A stretch of DNA of 7,278 nucleotides. Origin: Deltaproteobacteria bacterium (GTDB lineage Bacteria; Myxococcota; Polyangia; Polyangiales; B10-G4). How positions within the stretch are numbered: the stretch's first letter is position 1; the number at the start of each line of letters is the position of its first letter. Positions 1 through 5,581 of this stretch are shown here, in pieces. Location of the stretch: assembly GCA_019312705.1 (NCBI GenBank), contig JAFDCW010000208.1:1-7278 (forward strand), written 5' to 3'. The notes under the pieces were generated by a model. The model was not told the DNA's origin. It saw only the letters and a list, made by a program, of their open reading frames with translations, and searched no databases. A program made the position numbers and the translations under genes.

Positions 1-702
1 ACGGATGTTCGTCACCGTTTCGGCGGCGGTCTCTTGATTGAAGAACGCCTCGCCGGTCATCGCCTCATACATGCAGAGGCCCAGGGCGAATACATCGGTG
101 CGGGCGTCGACGTTGCCTGTCAGTTGCTCCGGGGCGAGGTAGCCGAACTTGCCCTTCACCGTCCCCGGTTGGGTCTTCGTGAGCTGGCTGCGCGCCTTTG
201 CCAGGCCGAAGTCGAGCAGCTTCACCCGACCCCGGAGACCGACCATGATGTTCGGCGGACTCACGTCCCGGTGAACGATCGCCAGGAAGCGGTCCTGCTC
301 ATCGCGAAAGCGGTGCGCGTAGTCGAGGGCGTTGGCGATGTCGGCGACGATGCGCGCGACGGCTTCGACCGGCAGCCCCCCGCGGCCCCGGGCCCGGGTG
401 ATGAGTTGCTCGAGCGAGACCCCATCGGCCCACTCCATCGCGATGTAATACTGGCCGCGGTCTTCACCGAGGTCGTAGACCGCGCAGATGTTCGGATGCC
501 GGAGCCCTTTTACCAGGCGCCCCTCGTCGAGAAACATCTGCACGAAGGTAGGGTCGTCCTTGGCCTGGGGCAGCAGACGCTTCACGGCCGCCGGCCCCGG
601 CCCTCGAGGCGTCGGCCCATGGGAAAGAAACACCTCGCCCATCCCCCCTGCGGCCACCCAGCGCCGCAGGGAATACGGCCCACATTTCCCAAGCTCCTTC
701 AT
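1..702 (-). CDS. Hanks-type serine/threonine protein kinase, N-terminal part (runs off left edge)
   Basis: Reading the minus strand from the ATG at 702 gives 234 codons with no stop before base 1, so the C-terminus is missing. All main kinase motifs are present in order: glycine-rich loop AAGGMGEVFLS (about residues 17-27), beta-3 lysine in AAVKR (K41), alpha-C glutamate in FLDEG (E60), catalytic loop HRDVSPPNIMV (144-154; D146 and N151), DFG (164-166) and APE (190-192). HRD with Arg makes it an RD kinase, so it should be active and controlled through its activation loop. The family phosphorylates Ser/Thr on cytoplasmic targets; the sensor or membrane region would normally follow the kinase domain and lies outside the window. 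The start is supported by the short lead-in (MKELGKCGPYSLRRW), usual for this family; an in-frame stop lies further upstream. There is no clear Shine-Dalgarno, but a promoter-like pair lies directly upstream. The substrate is unknown. Confidence 0.95.
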   Translation of the reverse strand, partial: MKELGKCGPYSLRRWVAAGGMGEVFLSHGPTPRGPGPAAVKRLLPQAKDDPTFVQMFLDEGRLVKGLRHPNICAVYDLGEDRGQYYIAMEWADGVSLEQLITRARGRGGLPVEAVARIVADIANALDYAHRFRDEQDRFLAIVHRDVSPPNIMVGLRGRVKLLDFGLAKARSQLTKTQPGTVKGKFGYLAPEQLTGNVDARTDVFALGLCMYEAMTGEAFFNQETAAETVTNIR

Positions 703-712
703 CGTCGCCCGG

Positions 713-741
713 ATCGTAGTGTTAACCGGGGACGGTTTGAA
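713..741 (-). promoter_or_regulatory. Candidate sigma-70-like promoter for the kinase, very short leader
   Basis: On the minus strand, TTCAAA (741 to 736) and TACGAT (718 to 713) are separated by exactly 17 bases. Each matches four of six positions of the TTGACA and TATAAT consensus. Only 10 bases separate the -10 hexamer from the kinase ATG at 702, so transcription would begin about 3-5 bases before the start codon. That would give a nearly leaderless message and would fit the missing Shine-Dalgarno. Partial hexamer matches arise by chance, and promoter rules in this lineage are not certain, so this is only a candidate. Confidence 0.35.
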
Positions 742-802
742 GTTTCTCTCCTTTGCCGATCAAAATTCCGGTTCCGCCTGCGGACGCTTGCTCGCTGCGC
801 CC

Positions 803-1372
803 CTATCGGAGGGCCCAGCCAGCGAGAATGCCTTGGGCGACTAGGCCGGCGAGGGCGGTGACGGTCGCTCGGGGCCAGGGCAATCCGGTCACGGCACGGA
901 CTGCGAGGGTGCTCAGCGAGGCCATGTAGAGGGCCGTGAACGGGCCGATGATGCGGACGAGGGGGCCCAGAGCGTCGAAGCCGACGAGGGCGAAGAGTAT
1001 GGCGTCGGGCAGCGCCCAGGCGATCACGAGGGGGACGCCGTAGGCGAAGCCGAGGGGGGCGGCGAGGGCGCCCGAGGTGGCCGATGCACCGTAGCGGCGG
1101 GCTACGGAGGCGGAGGTCGCGGTCATCACGGCCCAGGCCAGGAGAAAGAGGGGGGTGACGAAGAACGACTGGGCGAGGTAGTGCACGTCCCCATCGATCA
1201 GGGGCGCCGGACGGCTCGGCGCGTAGCCGCCGGCGTTGAGGATGGCGCTGAACGCGGCCCAGGAGGCACCGGCGAGCAGTACCGGCCCGAGGCCGGCCCT
1301 GGGCGGTGCCTCTTTCAGGAGGGCCATGGTGGCTCGGGGGCGGAGGACGGTGCCGATGAGGTTCTGGAGCAC
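803..1372 (-). CDS. Yip1-like polytopic inner-membrane protein
   Basis: The 190-residue product from a GTG at 1372 begins with LQNLIGTVLRPRATM, which resembles the lead-in of bacterial Yip1-domain proteins (a family of small multi-pass membrane proteins without a settled enzymatic role). It then shows about five hydrophobic segments: around LGPVLLAGASWAAF, SFFVTPLFLLAWAVM, APLGFAYGVPLVIAWAL, RIIGPFTALYMASL, and the C-terminal AGLVAQGILAGWAL. The start is uncertain. The frame stays open to a TTG at 1465, which would overlap the divergent lipoprotein gene and add a Cys-rich stretch; an ATG at 1327 would remove the Yip1-like lead-in. The GTG is preferred because it keeps the family-like N-terminus and leaves a 68-base gap to the divergent gene. 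The gene lies 100 bases upstream of the kinase on the same strand, so they could be co-transcribed, although a candidate kinase promoter sits in the gap. Confidence 0.7.
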   Translation of the reverse strand: MLQNLIGTVLRPRATMALLKEAPPRAGLGPVLLAGASWAAFSAILNAGGYAPSRPAPLIDGDVHYLAQSFFVTPLFLLAWAVMTATSASVARRYGASATSGALAAPLGFAYGVPLVIAWALPDAILFALVGFDALGPLVRIIGPFTALYMASLSTLAVRAVTGLPWPRATVTALAGLVAQGILAGWALR

Positions 1373-1440
1373 GAAGCCATCTTCGAAGAGGAAGGCGGAG
1401 AAAGCGAACAACTGGCGCGCCGGGCAGCCGATACAAGGGC

Positions 1441-2208
1441 ATGCACAAGCAATGCCCTCGACCAATGTCGACCCTCGCGCAGATCACCCTCTTCGCCACG
1501 CTCACGCTTGCTGGTTGCGCCGATGCGAGCCCGGCCCATACGGAGCTGGCCACCGCAATTGCGGTCGGCCGCGAAGCATGGGGGCTCTACGAACGCGCCC
1601 CACGGCTCTGCGGTCCCGCGGCCGGGGCCACGGGGGCGGACGCCGTGCCCGAGGGCGAATGCCAGCTCGATTTTGTCCGCGGCCTGGTCGGCCCGTCGTT
1701 CCATGACGAGGACCACGCCCTCGGCTTTCGCTTCATCGGCATCGACGGGACCGATGTCACGGTGAGGTCGGAACGAGACGGTGGTGCCCTCGAGGTCGAG
1801 GTGGCTGGGCGCGTACCGATCGGCGGGCGCCTCGTTCGGGTGACCCTCGGGGTCCTCGCCGTCGGCACCCGGGGATCGGACCACGAGGAGGCCGAAGTGG
1901 CCCTCCGCGCCCGGATCGAGGGAGGCGACCTCGACCTCGACCTCGACGAAGTGCGCTACCTGCTCCGGGAGGGCGCCTCCGAGGTGTTCTATCGGACTTG
2001 GTACGATACGTGGCTCACCCCGGCGGGCACATTCGTGCTTGAAGACGGGGTCTTCGAGGGGGAGCGCGGCTCCTCCGGGCGCTGGCATTTGCACGCTGAG
2101 GGCGTGGTTTATCGCGATGGGTTGCCCTTTGCCTCCGTCGAGCTCGGCGGCCCCGAGGACGCTCGGCGCGCGGTGGTCGCGTCGCGGCCCGGCGCCCTCG
2201 AACTCTGA
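1441..2208 (+). CDS. Predicted lipoprotein of unknown function
   Basis: The 255-residue product starts with a basic n-region (K3, R7), a hydrophobic core (ITLFATLTL) and a lipobox LAGC ending at Cys26, so it should be lipidated and cleaved by signal peptidase II. The residues after the Cys are Ala-Asp, which by E. coli rules suggests outer-membrane delivery. An ATG at 1465 is also possible but would remove both basic residues. I do not recognise the mature part. It has two further Cys (58 and 74) that could form a disulfide, an acidic DLDLDLDE stretch (163-170), and beta-strand-like alternating segments rich in Val, Gly and Glu (about 95-160 and 195-245). The stop lies 66 bases before the glycosyltransferase start and in the same reading frame, so it is probably the first gene of that transcription unit. 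Confidence 0.75.
   Translation: MHKQCPRPMSTLAQITLFATLTLAGCADASPAHTELATAIAVGREAWGLYERAPRLCGPAAGATGADAVPEGECQLDFVRGLVGPSFHDEDHALGFRFIGIDGTDVTVRSERDGGALEVEVAGRVPIGGRLVRVTLGVLAVGTRGSDHEEAEVALRARIEGGDLDLDLDEVRYLLREGASEVFYRTWYDTWLTPAGTFVLEDGVFEGERGSSGRWHLHAEGVVYRDGLPFASVELGGPEDARRAVVASRPGALEL
1927..1947 (+). repeat. GACCTC hexanucleotide microsatellite in lipoprotein gene
   Basis: Three perfect copies of GACCTC are followed by a further GAC, in frame with the lipoprotein and encoding alternating Asp-Leu. Gain or loss of a unit would keep the frame. It is short and could reflect codon preference for Asp and Leu in GC-rich DNA. Confidence 0.6.
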
Positions 2209-2255
2209 CTTTGCGCGCGCGTCGCCCCTGGGACACCCTCTCGGCCCTGCAAGCG

Positions 2256-2274
2256 GATCGCCTGGACGGCGATC
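2256..2274 (+). promoter_or_regulatory. Perfect 7-bp hairpin abutting the glycosyltransferase start codon
   Basis: GATCGCC (2256-2262), a five-base loop TGGAC, and GGCGATC (2268-2274) form a perfect inverted repeat whose last base is immediately before the ATG at 2275. In mRNA it would cover the whole ribosome-binding region of the glycosyltransferase and could limit initiation or couple it to other events. No T-run follows, so it is not a classical intrinsic terminator. The structure is seen directly; the regulatory role is inferred. Confidence 0.45.
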
Positions 2275-4485
2275 ATGAAGGTGCCCTTGCTCCGACGACT
2301 GCGACAGACCCTCGAGCGTGAGCTGACGGGCATCCCCGCCGGGGAGAACCGCGCGGCCGTGCTGCACGCGCGGGCCCGGGGTGCGTGGCGTCTGTTGGCC
2401 CAGGACATGCGCGGCTGGCCGATGCGCCTCATTCACACGGCGCGCCTCAAGGCCGAGCTCGAAGAACTCATGCCTTGGGCCGCCTCGGAACACGAGGCCG
2501 TGCTGCTCGCCGGGCACCTGCCCGATGTCGTCAGCGACCCGACGGTTTCGGTCATCATCCCCGTCTACGGCAAGCTCGACTACACGTGCCGCTGCCTGCT
2601 GTCCCTCGGCGCCTGCCACGAGAAGACGTCCTTCGAGATCATCGTCGTCGACGACTGCTCACCCGACGGGACGCAGCAGGTCCTCGCTCGGTGTCCCGGC
2701 ATTCGCTATCTTCGCAACGAAGAGAACGGCGGCTTCATCACGAGCTGCAACCGTGGGGCGGCCGCCGCCCGCGGCCGGTACCTGCACTTCCTCAACAACG
2801 ACACGGTTGCTCTCCCCGGATGGCTCGATCGCCTGGTTGAGACCCTCGAGTCCGTTCCCGCCGCCGGGCTCGTCGGCTCGAAGCTGATCTACCCAAACCT
2901 GGCCCTGCAAGAAGCCGGAGGCATCGTCTGGCGTGACGCCTCGGCAACGAACTGGGGCAACGGCCGCGACCCCTGGAACCCTTCGTACTGCGCGCTCCGC
3001 GACGCGGACTACTGCAGCGCGGCCTCGGTGCTCATCCCGAAGGCACTCTTCGACGAGGTCGGCGGCTTCGACCGACGGTACGCGCCGGCCTACTACGAAG
3101 ATACCGACCTGGCGTTCAAGGTCCGGGGGGCGGGCCGGCGGGTGCTCTACCAACCAGCGTCGCGCATCATCCACTACGAGGGCGCGACTTCGGGGACCGA
3201 TCTCGCGGTCGGTCCCAAGCGCCATCAGGTCATCAACCAAGCCAACTTCCGAGAGGCCTGGGGGCCCGTCCTCGACGGACACGGAATCTACGGTGATGTC
3301 AGTGCCGGCGAGCGGGACCGGGTGAGCGGTGCGTCCGTGCTCGTCTTGGATTCGCGCACCCCGAAGCCCGACCAGGACTCGGGGTCCGTCGACCTGGTGA
3401 ACATGCTGCGGGTTTTCCGGCAGATTGGATGTCGAGTCACCTTCCTCCCGGTACTGCCCATCCCCCGGGGGCTCCCCGTTCCCAACGTGCATTGGTACGG
3501 CGGCCCCTACACCGAGACCCTTCAGAGCATGGGCGTCGAATGCCCCTACCTCCCCTACGAGCCGAGCGTGGGGCGCCTGCTCCGGGAGCGCGGCGGGGAG
3601 TTCGACTTGGTCGTCATTCACCGGGCCCGAATCGCGGACCGATTTCTTCCCGCCGTTCGCCGCCACTGCCCCCAGGCGAAGGTCGTCTTCAATACGGTCG
3701 ACCTCAGCTACCAGCGAGAGGAGCGGGAGGCCCGGCACACCGGGTCCACGGTCATGAAGTGGAAGGCGGCGGATACTCGGCGGCGCGAGCTCGGGGCCGT
3801 GCGGCGCGCGGATGCGACCATCGTGCTCAGCAGCCTCGAGGCCGAGGTGCTTCGTCGCGAGGTCCCCGGCGCCCGGGTCGACATCGTGCCGTTGCTGCGA
3901 GAGATCTCGGGCCTCGGCGCCCCCCTCGAAGGGCGGGAGGGGGTGCTCTTCGTGGGAGGCTTCCGCCACCGACCCAACGTCGACGCCGTGGATTTCCTCG
4001 TCGGCTCCATCTGGCCGGAGGTCCGACGGTTAGCCCCCGGGATGAAGCTGCACATCGTGGGCAGCTCGACACCTCGCGCCATCTTCGACATGGCGGCCGA
4101 CGACATCGAAGTCCACGGTCACGTCGCCGACCTCGGGGCGATGTTCGACCGCGTCAGGGTGAGCGTTGCGCCCCTACGCTACGGTGCCGGGCTCAAGGGC
4201 AAGGTCGCTGATAGCCTCGGCCGCGGGGTGCCCTGCGTCACGACCTCCGTCGGCGTCGAGGGCAGTGGTCTCGAGAACGACCGCGACATCCTGGTCGCGG
4301 ATGAGCCCGAGGCGATAGCCGAGGCCCTAGTGCGTGCCCATACAGACGATGCGCTCTGGCATCAGCTCTCCCCCGCCGGCATCGACTTCGTCACGGAGCG
4401 CTATTCCCTCGCGGCTCACGGCGAGCGGCTCACCGCGCTGCTCTCCGAGCTCGGCGTAGCCAACCCGTCGCGCGTTTCCAGTTGA
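2275..4485 (+). CDS. Two-domain glycosyltransferase (GT2-like GT-A domain plus GT4-like GT-B domain)
   Basis: The 736-residue protein has no signal peptide and joins two glycosyltransferase modules. After an 85-residue helical lead-in, a GT2/GT-A domain (about 90-330) begins SVIIPVYGKLDYT and shows VVDDCSPDG (124-132), LNNDTVALPGW with the metal/nucleotide-site NND (174-176), and YYEDTDLAFK (273-282), where E275-D276 mark the usual catalytic-base region. A second module (about 350-725) begins SVLVLDSRTPKPDQDSGS, contains VLFVGGFRHRPNVDAV (557-572), and has the GT4-type donor-site segment APLRYGAGLKGKVADSLG (632-649). Proteins of this layout add sugars to surface polysaccharides or glycolipids in the cytoplasm; donor and acceptor cannot be read here. 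A hairpin abuts the ATG and no good Shine-Dalgarno is visible. No alternative ATG, GTG or TTG lies in frame between the lipoprotein stop and this ATG. The hotdog gene follows after 33 bases. rfbB further right supports a surface-sugar locus. Confidence 0.93.
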   Translation: MKVPLLRRLRQTLERELTGIPAGENRAAVLHARARGAWRLLAQDMRGWPMRLIHTARLKAELEELMPWAASEHEAVLLAGHLPDVVSDPTVSVIIPVYGKLDYTCRCLLSLGACHEKTSFEIIVVDDCSPDGTQQVLARCPGIRYLRNEENGGFITSCNRGAAAARGRYLHFLNNDTVALPGWLDRLVETLESVPAAGLVGSKLIYPNLALQEAGGIVWRDASATNWGNGRDPWNPSYCALRDADYCSAASVLIPKALFDEVGGFDRRYAPAYYEDTDLAFKVRGAGRRVLYQPASRIIHYEGATSGTDLAVGPKRHQVINQANFREAWGPVLDGHGIYGDVSAGERDRVSGASVLVLDSRTPKPDQDSGSVDLVNMLRVFRQIGCRVTFLPVLPIPRGLPVPNVHWYGGPYTETLQSMGVECPYLPYEPSVGRLLRERGGEFDLVVIHRARIADRFLPAVRRHCPQAKVVFNTVDLSYQREEREARHTGSTVMKWKAADTRRRELGAVRRADATIVLSSLEAEVLRREVPGARVDIVPLLREISGLGAPLEGREGVLFVGGFRHRPNVDAVDFLVGSIWPEVRRLAPGMKLHIVGSSTPRAIFDMAADDIEVHGHVADLGAMFDRVRVSVAPLRYGAGLKGKVADSLGRGVPCVTTSVGVEGSGLENDRDILVADEPEAIAEALVRAHTDDALWHQLSPAGIDFVTERYSLAAHGERLTALLSELGVANPSRVSS

Positions 4486-4518
4486 CGACGGCACCTCCCC
4501 GGCCAGACTTCGGCCGCC

Positions 4519-5004
4519 ATGGCCTTGGACCAAGCCTTCATCGACGATTGCCCCTACGGCCCCGGAGGGCTGCTCCTCGACGAGGTGAGTCTCGTCGACC
4601 GCGAAGCGGGGCGGGTCGTCTGTCGCATGCCGACCCACTCGGAGCTGCCCCTGACCCGAGAACAACGCGTGCACCCCGTGCGCCACCCGCGCCACGTGTC
4701 CGGCGGGCTCATGGTCCACATGACCGGCATGGTGGGCTTCGTGCACGCCTACTACGTGCTCGACCTTCGCCACGCCGACGGCTGGATTGGCTACGGCGGT
4801 CGCATTCACAAAGCGCGCTTCAAGGCCCTCGCATCCCCCGGCGAGCCCATCATCACCGATTGTCACACCACGAAGGTGCGCAAGGGTTCGACCAAGACCC
4901 TCGCCCGCTACGAGTTCGAGTTTCGGCAGGGCGACACCGTCGTTTACGTGGGTGACCAGACGGCGCTCTGGTTGCGCATCGACGAGGCCGAGGCGGCCGA
5001 GTGA
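4519..5004 (+). CDS. FabZ-like hotdog-fold protein, possible acyl-thioester enzyme
   Basis: The 161-residue length and layout fit a single hotdog domain of the 3-hydroxyacyl-ACP dehydratase (FabZ)/thioesterase type: an N-terminal PYGPGGLLLDEVSLVD strand, a His-rich turn and helix HPVRHPRHVSGGLMVHMTG (52-70) where FabZ has its catalytic His and central hot-dog helix, then strands including GYGGRIHKARFKALASPGE (91-109) and DTVVYVGDQTALWLRI (139-154). The spacing is not canonical: the usual H-F-P-x-x-P-x-x-P-G is altered, and the helix position where FabZ carries its Glu holds H67/M68. It may therefore be a divergent dehydratase, a thioesterase or a binding protein. The ATG at 4519 has no good Shine-Dalgarno; a small CGGCC/GGCCG inverted repeat (4500-4516) lies just upstream. 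It follows the glycosyltransferase closely and its stop overlaps the YjbQ start. Confidence 0.7.
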   Translation: MALDQAFIDDCPYGPGGLLLDEVSLVDREAGRVVCRMPTHSELPLTREQRVHPVRHPRHVSGGLMVHMTGMVGFVHAYYVLDLRHADGWIGYGGRIHKARFKALASPGEPIITDCHTTKVRKGSTKTLARYEFEFRQGDTVVYVGDQTALWLRIDEAEAAE

Positions 5005-5420
5005 TCCACCGCGAGGTCCTCACCATCCACACGGATCGGGGTCGCGGAACCTACGACCTGACCGACGGACTGCGTCGCGCGGTCGCTGACGGCGCGGTCA
5101 CCGACGGGCTCTGCACCATCTTTGTGCACCATACGAGCGCGTCCCTTCTCGTGAACGAAAATGCAGACCCCCAGGTTCGCCGGGACCTCGACGCGTTCTT
5201 CGCGCGCCTCGTCCCCGACGGTGATCCGATCTATGGCCACACCGCCGAGGGCCCGGACGATATGTCCGCCCACGTGCGTAGCGCCCTCACCCTCACGTCC
5301 CTCAACGTGCCCGTCGCCGGTGGGCGTCTCGACCTCGGCACCTGGCAGGGCGTATTCCTCTGGGAACACCGCACCCACCCCCACCGCCGCAAGATCACCA
5401 TCACCGTCTTGGGCGATTAG
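5001..5420 (+). CDS. yjbQ: YjbQ/UPF0047 family protein
   Basis: The 139-residue product spans the usual full length of the YjbQ (UPF0047) family. Recognisable blocks are VHHTSASLLVNENADP (42-57), YGHTAEGPDDMSAH (78-91), GGRLDLGTWQGVFLWEHR (107-124) and the final KITITVLG strand. The conserved His/Asp/Glu residues suggest a metal or phosphate site. E. coli YjbQ has a reported secondary thiamine-phosphate synthase activity, but the physiological role of the family remains unsettled and no thiamine gene is seen here. The start is a GTG whose last two bases overlap the TGA of the hotdog gene (GTGA at 5001-5004), so the two are almost certainly translationally coupled. It is the last gene of the plus-strand unit. 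The product name is secure; its job in this unit is not known. Confidence 0.9.
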   Translation: MIHREVLTIHTDRGRGTYDLTDGLRRAVADGAVTDGLCTIFVHHTSASLLVNENADPQVRRDLDAFFARLVPDGDPIYGHTAEGPDDMSAHVRSALTLTSLNVPVAGGRLDLGTWQGVFLWEHRTHPHRRKITITVLGD

Positions 5421-5435
5421 ACCCCCCGGAGGCGT

Positions 5436-5458
5436 GCCCACCATCGTTCGGATGGGGC
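5436..5458. terminator. Candidate hairpin after yjbQ, no T-run
   Basis: CCATC (5441-5445), a GTTCG loop and GATGG (5451-5455) form a stem that extends outward with GCC/GGC around a small bulge. It starts 16 bases after the yjbQ stop. No T-tract follows, so termination activity is uncertain. Confidence 0.35.
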
Positions 5459-5490
5459 AATCGCGTCCACGTGCGTCAGTCGCCGAGCGC

Positions 5491-5506
5491 GCCCGCAGGG
5501 GCGGGC
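5491..5506. repeat. GC-rich inverted repeat between convergent genes
   Basis: GCCCGC (5491-5496), loop AGGG, and GCGGGC (5501-5506) make a perfect 6-bp stem in the gap between the convergent yjbQ and Cys-repeat lipoprotein genes. It may help end transcription from either side. Such GC-only stems also arise by chance in DNA of this composition. Confidence 0.35.
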
Positions 5507-5510
5507 CGAA

Positions 5511-5529
5511 GGAATACCAAAGGTATTTC
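5511..5529. repeat. AT-containing inverted repeat AATACC-AAA-GGTATT between convergent genes
   Basis: GGAATACC (5511-5518), AAA, and GGTATTTC (5522-5529) pair over eight positions with one G-T wobble. The core AATACC/GGTATT is perfect and unusually AT-rich for this GC-rich DNA. It sits 53 bases beyond the end of the minus-strand lipoprotein gene and 91 bases after yjbQ. It could be a bidirectional terminator stem, although it lacks a T-run, or a regulator-binding palindrome. The structure is certain; the role is unknown. Confidence 0.45.
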
Positions 5530-5581
5530 GAGGTCAGCCCCGAGGACGTAAGCCGGCGAATGGCGTGCGTGGGCGCGATTG

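Noticed and set aside
34..861. Plus-strand ORF opposite the kinase
   Set aside because: The minus strand encodes an intact kinase domain with every catalytic motif; this frame is an antisense shadow.
1315..2619. Long minus-strand ORF (434 codons) opposite the lipoprotein and glycosyltransferase start
   Set aside because: Its translation is rich in Arg, Gly, Pro and Ala without family motifs, and it lies antisense to two better-supported genes. GC-rich third positions commonly create such shadows.
2659..3969. Long minus-strand ORF (436 codons) inside the glycosyltransferase gene
   Set aside because: It is antisense to clear GT-A and GT-B motifs and shows no signal, domain or start-site support of its own.
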